Notes: generated by a model from the letters alone, not told the origin. Shown: positions 7,148 to 14,650, numbered from the stretch's first letter. The stretch: DNA of 34,414 bases from Gammaproteobacteria bacterium (GCA_020832085.1 JAFIFJ010000150.1:1-34414); one strand, 5' to 3'. Numbers and translations are program-made.

Positions 7148-7759
7148 ATGGGAGACAGGCAGGACGTAGCGCAGGGCTATCGGGCGAAAGCTGTCGCGCA
7201 GGCAGCAGCGTGGCTGCCCTTGGCGGTTCTGGGTGGTCTGCTGGTGGCCGCCGCGACCTTGTCCGCCCAGGCGTGGGCGCAGAGCCAACCCGTTGTGGAT
7301 ACCTCCTATCGCCTGGGCACGGGCGATAGGATCGAGATCCGGGTCTTTGGTGAACCGGATCTCTCCATTGAAACCCGTATCGGTGATGACGGCATCATCG
7401 TGTATCCGTTTCTCGGGGAGCTGAACCTGTCGGGTATGACGGTGCGGGAACTCGAGAGCCGGATCGTCAATGGCCTGCGGCCGGATTATCTGGTGAATCC
7501 AACGGTGACCGTGTCGCTGGTGGAGTACCGGAACTTCTTCATCTATGGGGCTGTGCGCAGTCCGGGGGGCTTTCCGTTCCAGCCCGGGTTGTCGGTGCGC
7601 CAGGCGGTGGCTGTGGCGGGGGGCTTTACCGAGCGCGCCTCGCGCAACCGGATCGTGGTGGTGCGCGACGGGGATGCCTCGGGCAACGAGCAATCCATCA
7701 GCCTCGATCAGACCGTGCAGCCGGGCGACACCATCACGGTGCGGGAGAGCTTCTTCTGA
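7148..7759 (+). CDS. Wza/GumB-like polysaccharide export protein
   Basis: A 203-residue protein with an N-terminal hydrophobic export segment (LAVLGGLLVAAATLSAQAWA). The Poly_export domain YRLGTGDRIEIRVFGEPDLS follows, with DDGIIVYPFLGELNLSGMTV. A single SLBB-type domain comes next: FFIYGAVRSPGGFPFQPGLS, VRQAVAVAGGFTERAS, and the ending VQPGDTITVRESFF. There is no lipobox cysteine, so this is the short GumB/KpsD-like form without a lipid anchor rather than full Wza. Known role: periplasmic/outer-membrane conduit for polymer, docking to the Wzz/Wzc periplasmic domain. GGGGTGAAG lies upstream of the ATG. Confidence 0.9.
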   Translation: MGDRQDVAQGYRAKAVAQAAAWLPLAVLGGLLVAAATLSAQAWAQSQPVVDTSYRLGTGDRIEIRVFGEPDLSIETRIGDDGIIVYPFLGELNLSGMTVRELESRIVNGLRPDYLVNPTVTVSLVEYRNFFIYGAVRSPGGFPFQPGLSVRQAVAVAGGFTERASRNRIVVVRDGDASGNEQSISLDQTVQPGDTITVRESFF

Positions 7760-7765
7760 GGTTTT

Positions 7766-7801
7766 GATCGGAAGGGGAGCGTCGCACAGGCCTTTCCGAT
7801 C
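7766..7801 (+). terminator. Hairpin between the export gene and the Rpn gene
   Basis: GATCGGAAGG and CCTTTCCGATC form a near-perfect stem just after the export-protein stop. No T-run follows, so intrinsic termination is uncertain; it may only stabilise the transcript end. Confidence 0.35.
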
Positions 7802-7864
7802 CAGCTTACAGCACTCGGGCACGGCGTCGGTCAGGCTCTCCGTTGCGTCTGCAGCGGATCCGCC

Positions 7865-8848
7865 ATGGCCAGCCACGACAACAGCTACAAGCAACTGTTC
7901 AGCTTTCCGAGCGTGGTGCGGGACTTTCTGCGCGGCTACGTGCGTGAGCCCTGGGTCGCTGATCTCGCCCTGCACTCGCTGACCCGCGCGAGCGGTAGTT
8001 TCGTCGCCGACGATCTGCGCGATCGCGAGGACGACATCATCTGGCGGGTGCAGCTGAAGGATCGGATTGTCTACATCTACCTGCTGCTGGAGTTCCAGCG
8101 CTCGGACGATCCGTGGATGGCGGTACGCATCCTGACCTACATCGGTCTGCTGTATCAGGACCTCATCAAGCGCGGGGTGGTGAAGCGCGGCGGTAAGTTG
8201 CCGGCGGTGTTTCCGGCTGTGATCTACAACGGCGATCAACCTTGGCGGAGCGCGCGGCAGATCGGAGCGCTGATCGAGGGGACGCCGGGCAGCCTGCAGC
8301 GCTATCGCCCGCAGCAGGCCTATTTTCTGCTGGATGAGCAGGCGACGGAGGAGGCGGCTGCGGATAACACGGTCAGCGATATCATTGCCTTCGAAAGCTG
8401 GCCCAGCCCGGAACAGTTCATGGCCATTGTCGCCCGCTTGCGTCATCGGCTGGCGGCGGAAGAGAATCGGGAACTGCGGCGCGCGCTGGCGGTGTGGCTG
8501 CGGCGGCTGGTTCTGCCCAGGCTGACCGGGGCTGAAAATTTGCCGCCGCTGGAAGAACTGGAGGAGCTCGAGACCATGTTGACCGAAAAGCGCCTGACCT
8601 GGCCTGAGCGCTGGAAGGAGGAAGGTGTCCAGCAGGGCATGCAGCAAGGCATGCAGCAGGGCATGCAGCAGGGTATGCAGCAGGGCCAGGCTGCGCTGCT
8701 GCAGGCCCAATTGGAGCGGCGCTTCGGCCCCCTCAGCGAGCGTCATCGGTCCCAGTTGCAGGGCGCTTCATCCGACGAGCTGCAACAGTGGGCATTGCGG
8801 CTTCTGGACGCCGAATCCATCGACGCCGTCTTCGCTGATCGGGGCTAG
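7865..8848 (+). CDS. Rpn-family recombination-promoting nuclease / putative transposase (YhgA-like)
   Basis: A 327-residue protein starting MASHDNSYKQLFSFPSVVRD. The PD-(D/E)xK-like core is visible as REDDIIWRVQLKD and YIYLLLEFQRS, followed by PAVFPAVIYNGDQPW. These are hallmarks of the Rpn/transposase_31 group. The C-terminal part (LLQAQLERRFGPLSERHRSQ) resembles DUF4351-type tails. Between them is a QQGM repeat run of variable-looking length. Known role of Rpn proteins: DNA endonucleases that raise RecA-independent recombination, recently linked to phage defence in E. coli RpnA/RpnS. It lies among polysaccharide genes but is probably unrelated cargo. Confidence 0.88.
   Translation: MASHDNSYKQLFSFPSVVRDFLRGYVREPWVADLALHSLTRASGSFVADDLRDREDDIIWRVQLKDRIVYIYLLLEFQRSDDPWMAVRILTYIGLLYQDLIKRGVVKRGGKLPAVFPAVIYNGDQPWRSARQIGALIEGTPGSLQRYRPQQAYFLLDEQATEEAAADNTVSDIIAFESWPSPEQFMAIVARLRHRLAAEENRELRRALAVWLRRLVLPRLTGAENLPPLEELEELETMLTEKRLTWPERWKEEGVQQGMQQGMQQGMQQGMQQGQAALLQAQLERRFGPLSERHRSQLQGASSDELQQWALRLLDAESIDAVFADRG
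8630..8689 (+). repeat. In-frame 12-base tandem repeat (five copies) encoding QQGM
   Basis: Five consecutive 12-base units of the form CAGCAGGGCATG occur with only a few substitutions (CAGCAAGGCATG, CAGCAGGGTATG, CAGCAGGGCCAG). Because the unit is a multiple of three, gain or loss of copies changes linker length without breaking the frame. In other Rpn proteins similar Q/G-rich repeats precede the small C-terminal domain. Confidence 0.95.
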
Positions 8849-9059
8849 TCCCCGGATCGTCGTTCCGAACGATTCTAATCGTAACCTACTGATTTGGATT
8901 GCATTTTTTGGGCCAGACTGCCTGCAGATGATCCGCATCCGGAGGCAGTCTTGCGGCGTGCAAGCAGGCTCGCCTACAGGGGTGCTCCGGTGACCTGTTC
9001 CTCTCCCGACAGCGCCCTGCGATTCTTGGTGGAGCGGCACGAAGATTGGAGGTGGGCTG

Positions 9060-10280
9060 CTACACCGGTGGGTGTCGGGCCGCTTCCTTCAGTGTGGCTG
9101 AGATGGCGGTCTGGGTTTGCTGGATCTCGGCATCGGTGAGGGTGGGGTGGACCAGGAACATCAGGCTGGTGGCGCCCAATTCCTCGGCGATGGGCAGCGA
9201 GCTCTGAGGCTGCCAGCCGGTGCCTTCGAAGGCTTTTTCTCGATAGACCTCTGAACACGAGCCCTGATAGCAGGGCACGCCGCGGGCATTGATGGCTTCC
9301 ACGATGCGGTCGCGAGTCCAGCCATCAGCCAGCCCCTCGGGGCGGATGTAGGCATAGGCCTTGTACTGGGCGTGCTGGCAGCCTTCGCTGGGCGTGCAGC
9401 CGGCGCACTGGAAGGTGGGCAGGCGGATGGGGCCGTTGCCTCCTGAGAACGGGGCGAGGGCTGAGTGAATCGCCTGCGTATGCGCATTGCGCCGTGCCGT
9501 CCAGTCGGCCATGCGCGTGAGCTGGATACGGCCGATGGCGGCTTGCATCTCGGTCATGCGCCAGTTGGTGCCGAAGGACTCGTGCAGCCAGCGGAAGCCC
9601 GGTGGGTGCTCGCGTGCGTAAACCGCTTCGAAGCTCTTGCCGTGATCCTTGTACGACCACATGCGCCGCCACAGATCAGAGTCGTTGGTGGTGACCATGC
9701 CGCCCTCGCCGCCAGTGGTCATGATCTTGTCCTGACAGAACGACCATGCGCCCACATGACCGATGCTGCCCACGCTGCGACCCTTGTAGCGTGCTCCGTG
9801 GGCCTGGGCGCAGTCCTCGATGACTTTGAGGCCGTGTTCGGCGGCCAGTGCCATGATGGGATCCATGTCGCAGGGCCAGCCGGCCAAATGTACGACGATG
9901 ACGGCCCGGGTGCGCGGCGTCAGCGCCTTGGCAATGCTGTTGGCGGTGAGGTTGCCGCTGTCGCGATCGACATCGGCAAACACGGGCGTGGCGCCGGCGG
10001 TGACGACGCAGGACACGGAGGCGAGGAAGGTTCTTGGGGTGACGATCACTTCGTCACCGGGGCCGATGCTGAGACCTTTGAGTGCCAGATCCAGCGCCAC
10101 GGTGCCGTTGGCCAGGGCGATGGCATGCTCGGTGCCGACCCACGCGGCGAATTCGCGTTCGAAGCTGCGGCCTTCCTGGCCGGTCCAGTAGTTGACCCGA
10201 TTGGAGGCCAGGACGGCGGCCACGGCGTCGATTTCCTCCTGGGTGAAGGCGGGCCAGGGCGAGAACGGGGTGTTGAGCAT
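9060..10280 (-). CDS. DegT/DnrJ/EryC1/StrS-family sugar aminotransferase
   Basis: A 406-residue PLP enzyme starting MLNTPFSPWPAFTQEEIDAV. Motifs: NYWTGQEGRSFEREFA, ANGTVALDLALKGL, EDCAQAHGARYKGR and FCQDKIMTTGGEGGM, with the PLP lysine near residue 185. Known reaction: transfer of an amino group to a nucleotide-linked keto-sugar, giving an amino sugar for the polymer. An unusual insert has CxxC-x5-CxH (Cys292, Cys295, Cys301, His303), which could bind a metal. The start at 10280 fits the family N-terminus; the frame is open further upstream but through low-complexity sequence. The gene lies 38 bases after the sugar transferase on the same strand. Confidence 0.9.
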   Translation of the reverse strand: MLNTPFSPWPAFTQEEIDAVAAVLASNRVNYWTGQEGRSFEREFAAWVGTEHAIALANGTVALDLALKGLSIGPGDEVIVTPRTFLASVSCVVTAGATPVFADVDRDSGNLTANSIAKALTPRTRAVIVVHLAGWPCDMDPIMALAAEHGLKVIEDCAQAHGARYKGRSVGSIGHVGAWSFCQDKIMTTGGEGGMVTTNDSDLWRRMWSYKDHGKSFEAVYAREHPPGFRWLHESFGTNWRMTEMQAAIGRIQLTRMADWTARRNAHTQAIHSALAPFSGGNGPIRLPTFQCAGCTPSEGCQHAQYKAYAYIRPEGLADGWTRDRIVEAINARGVPCYQGSCSEVYREKAFEGTGWQPQSSLPIAEELGATSLMFLVHPTLTDAEIQQTQTAISATLKEAARHPPV

Positions 10281-10318
10281 GGGCTGTCCTGGTGGTCGGT
10301 GGCGGTTCGGGGTCGGCA

Positions 10319-11032
10319 TCAGACAGGCGTCGGGGCTTCGGCGAACTCCGGTGCATCCACCTGGCCGAGGCGGGCCTTGGCTGCGCGGGAGAGGGCTGGC
10401 CGCGACCAGGCCGTGTCGATCACCAGGCGGATGTCTTCCAGCAGGCTGTACTGGCGGACGTACTCGGTGTTGATGCGCACTTTGGCCGGCCACAGGACGT
10501 GCTGATTGTAATGCTCCGGGTCGTCGACGTTGGCAAGCAGTTGCTCTTCGTCGCGAAAGTAGACGGTGGCGGGCCCGGTGATGCCAGGGCGGACCGTGAG
10601 GACGATGCGCGCGTTGCCGGTGAGCTGATCGGCAAAACCCGGGACATCCGGGCGCGGGCCGACCACGGACATGTGGCCGAGGAGCACGTTGACGAACTGG
10701 GGTAACTCGTCGAGCTTGGTCCGCCGCAGCAGGGCACCAAGAGGCGTGATGCGCGGATCCCGGGCCGTGGTCACGGTGGTGCCGCCGGCGGTGGGCGTGC
10801 GCATGGAGCGAATCTTGTAGACTCGAAAGGGTCGGCCTTGGCGGCCGATGCGGATCTGACTGAACACACCCCACTGGCGGGTGTCCAAAGTTGCGGCGAT
10901 GACGGTGAGCACCATCACCGGGCCGAGGAAGATCAGCACCCCGAGGGCGAAAGCGATGTCGAAGGCGCGCTTGCAGAAGCGGCTGCCGGCCGGAATCGTG
11001 GATCGCAGAGCGGGATCGCTGGTGTCACTCAT
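10319..11032 (-). CDS. WcaJ/PssY-type initiating sugar transferase (bacterial sugar transferase family)
   Basis: A 237-residue protein starting MSDTSDPALRSTIPAGSRFC. It has KRAFDIAFALGVLIFLGPVM (membrane helix after the K/R-R-x-x-D motif), GRQGRPFRVYKIRSMR, RRTKLDELPQFVNVLLG and MSVVGPRPDVPGFADQLTG. Known role: it transfers a sugar-1-phosphate to undecaprenyl phosphate to begin each repeat unit at the inner membrane. It is the short form, with no N-terminal multi-helix domain. The start at 11032 is chosen from the family start; the longer open frame upstream is a shadow antisense to the VanZ-like gene. It is divergent from that gene. Confidence 0.92.
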   Translation of the reverse strand: MSDTSDPALRSTIPAGSRFCKRAFDIAFALGVLIFLGPVMVLTVIAATLDTRQWGVFSQIRIGRQGRPFRVYKIRSMRTPTAGGTTVTTARDPRITPLGALLRRTKLDELPQFVNVLLGHMSVVGPRPDVPGFADQLTGNARIVLTVRPGITGPATVYFRDEEQLLANVDDPEHYNQHVLWPAKVRINTEYVRQYSLLEDIRLVIDTAWSRPALSRAAKARLGQVDAPEFAEAPTPV

Positions 11033-11185
11033 GGCATGACCATGCGCAGGGGTCCTGAAACTGCGGGTGAGCGCCACGCGCGTGTGGAGCCATGCTAAAC
11101 GATCCGCCCTTGGCTGAACCAGCGGGCTGAGACGGCTTCGCGGATGGCGCCGCCATCCTTCGCGACTCAATGAATTGGAGTGCCG

Positions 11186-11698
11186 ATGATCGGCTTCGCG
11201 GTATTGGTGTTGTTTGCCGCAGGCGTGCTGCTTTGCGTGGGACTCTGGACCCGCCACGACGGCTGGCTGCTGCGCGCCGCCACATTGCTCATGGTGGCGG
11301 TGCTGCTGCTTGGCATGCTGCTGCCGGCGAGCGCCATCGATGTGCTGCGCGAGGCCGTGATGGGGCTCTTCGGTGATTGGGTGGAGGATGCGCCCGGGCC
11401 TTCGAAGGCCATCTGGGCGCATCTGATGTTGTTCACGGCAACGGGGCTGCTGGTGGGGCGGCTGCGGCAGCACTTCGGCTGGGGTCGGGTGCTGGGGTTC
11501 CTCCTGGTCCTGGCGGTGATGACCGAGGCCATGCAGTTCTTCTCCCCCGGCCGCCATCCCTCCCTGATGGATGTGGGCGCCAATCTGCTGGGCATCAGCG
11601 TCGGCCTGGCGCTGCTGGCGACACTGATGTGGCTCGGCGCGCGATTGGGCGTCGCGCTGGGTCATGGCCCGGAAGCTGAGCGCATCGGCTCGGGCTGA
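11186..11698 (+). CDS. VanZ-like integral membrane protein
   Basis: A 170-residue protein with about four membrane helices: MIGFAVLVLFAAGVLLCVGL, LLRAATLLMVAVLLLGMLLP, WAHLMLFTATGLLVG and VLGFLLVLAVMTEAMQFF. The last is followed by the VanZ-family signature SPGRHPSLMDVGANLLGI. VanZ-like proteins are often found in exopolysaccharide loci; the biochemical role is unknown. The start at 11186 has GGAG five bases upstream; GTG 11180 is less likely. It may be cotranscribed with the PHP phosphatase 288 bases downstream. That gap contains no gene I can support, only a 12-base palindrome at 11896-11907. Confidence 0.82.
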   Translation: MIGFAVLVLFAAGVLLCVGLWTRHDGWLLRAATLLMVAVLLLGMLLPASAIDVLREAVMGLFGDWVEDAPGPSKAIWAHLMLFTATGLLVGRLRQHFGWGRVLGFLLVLAVMTEAMQFFSPGRHPSLMDVGANLLGISVGLALLATLMWLGARLGVALGHGPEAERIGSG

Positions 11699-11986
11699 AC
11701 CTCACGTTTCGCGCCGCACAGGCTGTGAGGCGCAGCGTCGTCCGTGATGGCGGGGCAGGCCTCTGCGGCTCCGCCCACTCTGGGGCGATTGGATGCGTTG
11801 GACGCGATCTTGATGCGCTGCAGTTTTCCGGCCCGGCCAGTTGTCTGCTGTATCATGTAGGCAGCATGTCCCGCCCTGCCTGCCTGTGATCTGAACCAAG
11901 GCCTTGGCGGTCGCTGGTACCTGTGCGGAGTCAATTCATGCGTATCATGCTGTTCACGTGGTGATGTACGCCACGAGGAGTTGGAA

Positions 11987-12721
11987 GTGATCGACATCCA
12001 TTGCCATCTGCTGCCGGGAATCGACGATGGTGCCGGCGACCTCGATGAGGCTCTGGCGCTGTGCCGGCATGCCGTTGCCCACGGCATTACTCATTCGGTG
12101 GTCACGCCGCATATTCATCCCGGGCGTTGGGACAATGACCGGATCATCATTGCGGAAGCATTCACGGCCCTGACGCGGGCGGTGGCCGCAGCCGGGCTGC
12201 CGCTGACGCTGGGCATGGCATCAGAGGTGCGCATCTCCGCGGAGATGCTGACCCTGATTCCTGCCGGCAAGGTGCCGTTTCTCGGGCAGTATGGCGGCGA
12301 GCAGGTGCTGCTGCTGGAGCTGCCACATGGACAGATTCCGCCGGGTGCTGAGAAGCTGGTGACCTGGCTGCGCAAGCGCAACATTCGGCCGATGATCGCC
12401 CATCCGGAGCGCAACAAGGGATTCATGCGGGATCGCGATCGGCTGCAGGCCTTCGTGGACGCGGAGTGCCTGTTCCAACTGACGGCAGGGGCGGTGGCGG
12501 GCGGATTTGGGGAGCCCGCGGAGGATCTGGCGCGCTACATCCTCGAGCAGGGCTGGGCTACGGTGCTGGCCTCGGATGCACACAACCTCAAGGCCCGGCC
12601 GCCGGAGCTGGCCGCTGGCCGGGATGCAGCGGCGGCCATCATCGGCGAGCGCGAGGCCAGACGGCTGGTCACTGAGCGGCCCTGGTCCATCGTCGGGTGT
12701 CAGTTCGAGGCGGCGGCCTGA
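11987..12721 (+). CDS. CpsB/YwqE-type PHP-domain protein-tyrosine phosphatase
   Basis: A 244-residue protein starting VIDIHCHLLPGIDDGA. This is the PHP metal-binding motif HxH with the DDGA signature. Further metal ligands lie in TPHIHPGRW, RPMIAHPERNKG and ASDAHNLKARPPEL. Known role: Mn-dependent dephosphorylation of the tyrosine tail of BY-kinases controlling capsule or exopolysaccharide. The start GTG at 11987 has GAGGAG seven bases upstream; TTG 11981 is an alternative. Given the kinase at 2319, it is the obvious counter-enzyme. Many Gram-negative loci use a low-molecular-weight Wzb phosphatase instead, so this is the Gram-positive-style pairing. Confidence 0.92.
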   Translation: MIDIHCHLLPGIDDGAGDLDEALALCRHAVAHGITHSVVTPHIHPGRWDNDRIIIAEAFTALTRAVAAAGLPLTLGMASEVRISAEMLTLIPAGKVPFLGQYGGEQVLLLELPHGQIPPGAEKLVTWLRKRNIRPMIAHPERNKGFMRDRDRLQAFVDAECLFQLTAGAVAGGFGEPAEDLARYILEQGWATVLASDAHNLKARPPELAAGRDAAAAIIGEREARRLVTERPWSIVGCQFEAAA

Positions 12722-12802
12722 ATCCGGTGCATTGCGGTGGTGGGTTGGCGTGGTCTGCCGCAGACAGGGATCGGGGGGCGAGTCTGACGCTCAACGACCG
12801 CA

Positions 12803-12821
12803 GCGCCGCTTGATGCGGCGC
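12803..12821. terminator. Hairpin between convergent genes
   Basis: GCGCCGC-TTGAT-GCGGCGC is a perfect seven-pair stem with a five-base loop. It lies between the converging PHP phosphatase and coiled-coil genes. There is no long T-run, so it is a candidate bidirectional stop or transcript-end stabiliser only. Confidence 0.45.
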
Positions 12822-12858
12822 CGTGACAGGTTTAACAGCCCGAAGCGAATCTGATCGA

Positions 12859-13836
12859 TCAGTGCTCTGATTCGGCGGCTTCGAGGAGCTGGCCGAGACG
12901 TTCCACTTCCGTGCGCAGACGTTGGATTTCGGTTTTCATGCTGGCGACCGTGCGGTCGTTGGCACTGCGGATCTGTGCAAGTTCGCGGGCGTGGGCGGCG
13001 CGGAGCTGGGCGATGGCGGCGCCGAGGTTCCGGGCGCGCTGGGCCTGTTCCATGCTGACCCGAGGGGTGTCGCGGCCAAAGGCGGCCTCAAAGCTCTGCT
13101 CGGCCTGCTTCAGTGCACGCATGGCGCCGCTGGTGCGAAGCTCTCTGCGAGCCTGGCCGGCGGCGTCCGACGACGTCGGCACCGAAGGCTGGGCTGCGGG
13201 CTTTTGGGTGCGGTGCACAGGCAGGGCACAGATTTCAGCCGTGATGGCGCCCGGGTGAGGTGCGGTGGCGGCCGGTCTCTGGCGTGCCGCACGCTGGATC
13301 GGCGTGGGCGGCGGGGCCGAGGGCTGGGTGGCTCGATTGATCTGGGTGACCTCCCGCTCCAGCGCAAGATCCGTCAGTTTCTTGGGGCGCACGGCGCGGA
13401 AGCCGAGACTGTTGCGGGTCACGGCGGCCTGAATCCGCTGGCAGATGCCTTCCAGGTTCGGCTCGCGGGGCATCCACAAACGCAGGTTGTGCCAGGGCAC
13501 GGAACACTGGCCGCGTCCGGCGAGGCGGATCGGGCCAGCGCCAAGGTCGGGTCCGGTGCCGCTGCCCTGGGCGAGATCGCGTACCGGCAGGTTCCAGTCG
13601 GCCGGCCCGCGGCCACTGCCGTCGAACTGGGTGAGGAACAGGCAGATAGCTTCCACCGTGAGGCCGGCGCCGATGGCGGTGTAGGCGCAGCGGACGGTTT
13701 CGTCCTTGAAAGGTGCGATGGGCTCGCCATTGAGCAGTCTGGCGCGAAAATCGTCATAGCGAAGTTCGACGATGATCTGGTCGCCTTCGAAGAGATAGAT
13801 CGCTTCCGCCATCAAATTCCGTTGCCGCCAGTCCAT
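12859..13836 (-). CDS. Conserved-looking protein of unknown function with C-terminal coiled coil
   Basis: A 325-residue protein. The N-terminal 150 residues look globular (AEAIYLFEGDQIIVELRYDD, VRCAYTAIGAGLTVEAICLF). A Pro/Ala-rich linker follows (SAPPPTPIQRAARQRPAATA), then a long charged C-terminal coiled coil (ELAQIRSANDRTVASMKTEI, QRLRTEVERLGQLLEAAESE). No catalytic motif or signal peptide is seen, so it is likely cytosolic. The start at 13836 has GGAGG four bases upstream. It follows the tRNA operon on the same strand at a distance. I do not recognise the family. Confidence 0.75.
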   Translation of the reverse strand: MDWRQRNLMAEAIYLFEGDQIIVELRYDDFRARLLNGEPIAPFKDETVRCAYTAIGAGLTVEAICLFLTQFDGSGRGPADWNLPVRDLAQGSGTGPDLGAGPIRLAGRGQCSVPWHNLRLWMPREPNLEGICQRIQAAVTRNSLGFRAVRPKKLTDLALEREVTQINRATQPSAPPPTPIQRAARQRPAATAPHPGAITAEICALPVHRTQKPAAQPSVPTSSDAAGQARRELRTSGAMRALKQAEQSFEAAFGRDTPRVSMEQAQRARNLGAAIAQLRAAHARELAQIRSANDRTVASMKTEIQRLRTEVERLGQLLEAAESEH

Positions 13837-14051
13837 GCTGCCTCCAGTTGAATGCGAAACTGCGACCGCTTGCGGTCATCCGTAACAGCAGCCGCTTTGG
13901 CTGCGCGAGGCAAGTCGCTTCAATCGAATTAAAGTCCAGGATGGGTGGTTTTGCCAGTCTGCGGGGCAGTTTCTTGTTCAGGCTGTGATTCAGTTGGCGG
14001 ATTGAGAGTCCGCGGGGGGTGGGCAAACGTCGTGGCGGCGTGTAAGAGGTG
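13837..14051. other. Leader region with two hairpins upstream of the coiled-coil gene
   Basis: No gene is supported here. Two short stem-loops lie close together upstream of the coiled-coil gene: GACCGC-TT-GCGGTC and GCAGCC-GCTTT-GGCTGC (about 13861-13906). They could be part of its 5' leader or the end of the tRNA transcript. Confidence 0.4.
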
Positions 14052-14177
14052 CTACATCTCCACGCCGTCATCGAATTCATCCGATTCCGGTGGTTCCGGC
14101 ATCGGTTCGAATAGATCTTCGTAGTCCATGATGGCGGCTCTGGGCTTTGAGGAGGCCCCATGGTCCGCGCGAATCAT
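14052..14177 (-). CDS. Possible small acidic protein (41 residues)
   Basis: The frame MIRADHGASSKPRAAIMDYE continues to a very acidic end (DLFEPMPEPPESDEFDDGVE, then M). GGAAG lies five bases before the ATG at 14177. An inner start gives a 25-residue acidic peptide. It lies downstream of the tRNA genes on the same strand. There is no family assignment, and small size makes chance possible. Confidence 0.35.
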   Translation of the reverse strand: MIRADHGASSKPRAAIMDYEDLFEPMPEPPESDEFDDGVEM

Positions 14178-14239
14178 GAATCTTCCGTGAAGGAATGATG
14201 GCAACTGGATGATATTGAAGAGGAATTTCGGTGAAGAAG

Positions 14240-14298
14240 TGGCGGGGCGGACGGGACTTGAGCCGGTTGCCGCGCAACGCGGGCCCTGGCGTGACATC
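14240..14298 (-). pseudogene. Partial, degenerate copy of the tRNA-Asp 3' half
   Basis: On the minus strand this stretch ends AAGTCCCGTCCGCCCCGCCA. It nearly matches the 3' end of the adjacent tRNA-Asp (GAGTCCCGTCCGCTCCGCCA), including CCA. The opposite edge keeps GCGTGACA as in the anticodon-arm side of the gene. The middle is rearranged and it cannot fold as a full tRNA. Confidence 0.65.
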
Positions 14299-14309
14299 AG
14301 AGTGGGAAG

Positions 14310-14386
14310 TGGCGGAGCGGACGGGACTCGAACCCGCGACCCCCGGCGTGACAGGCCGGTATTCTAACCAACTGAACTACCGCTCC
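14310..14386 (-). tRNA. tRNA-Asp (GTC)
   Basis: A 77-base gene beginning GGAGCGGTAGTTCAGTTGG and ending GTCCGCTCCGCCA. It has a seven-pair acceptor stem, anticodon loop CTGTCAC with GTC, TTCGAGT T-loop and encoded CCA. It lies 13 bases after tRNA-Val and is probably processed from the same transcript. Confidence 0.97.
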
Positions 14387-14399
14387 ACAGACCCTAACG

Positions 14400-14475
14400 T
14401 GGTGGGTGTTGCAGGGGTCGAACCTGCGACCTTCGGCTTGTAAGGCCGACGCTCTCCCAACTGAGCTAAACACCC
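14400..14475 (-). tRNA. tRNA-Val (TAC)
   Basis: A 76-base gene beginning GGGTGTTTAGCTCAGTTGGG and ending CTGCAACACCCACCA. Its anticodon loop CTTACAA carries TAC, with a normal D-arm, a TTCGACC T-loop and encoded CCA. It is first in the Val-Asp operon, with a clear promoter upstream. Confidence 0.97.
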
Positions 14476-14494
14476 TCCCGTGCGGGAGACGCGC

Positions 14495-14522
14495 ATGATA
14501 CTGATTGGGTGGTGGGTGTCAA
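14495..14522 (-). promoter_or_regulatory. Sigma-70 promoter of the tRNA-Val/tRNA-Asp operon
   Basis: On the minus strand TTGACA (14522-14517) and TATCAT (14500-14495) are separated by 16 bases. They are followed by a GC-rich discriminator GCGCGTC, typical of stringently controlled stable-RNA promoters. Transcription would start near 14488, about a dozen bases before the mature tRNA-Val. Confidence 0.8.
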
Positions 14523-14583
14523 TGTGATGTCGGCTGGATTTTCGCCGAATGCCGCGGCTCCCCCGGGGCCCAGATGCCCATCC

Positions 14584-14650
14584 CCAAATAGTGGACATCC
14601 AAAAACTTATGTGGATGTCCACTATTTGGTTTTGTGGATGTCCAGAATTG
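14584..14650. repeat. Array A of the GGACATCCA/TGGATGTCC repeat family
   Basis: It contains a perfect 18-pair inverted repeat: CCAAATAGTGGACATCCA at 14584-14601 and its exact complement at 14612-14629, with a ten-base loop. One further direct unit follows, TTTTGTGGATGTCCAGAATT then G. It lies immediately 3' of the TPR/2OG-oxygenase stop codon (14665, minus strand). The same units recur in arrays B and C. Confidence 0.92.

Noticed and set aside
7124..8746. Long minus-strand frame (540 codons) opposite the export protein and Rpn gene
   Set aside because: It is antisense to two well-supported genes, has His/Leu-rich composition typical of GC-rich shadow frames, and shows no domain motif.
8915..8951. 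Hairpin AGACTGCCT/AGGCAGTCT taken as a terminator
   Set aside because: A nine-pair stem, but with no T-run on either side in the right place; too weak to call.
11896..11907. 12-base palindrome CCAAGGCCTTGG upstream of the PHP phosphatase
   Set aside because: Short, isolated and expected by chance in GC-rich DNA; no link to a known regulator.
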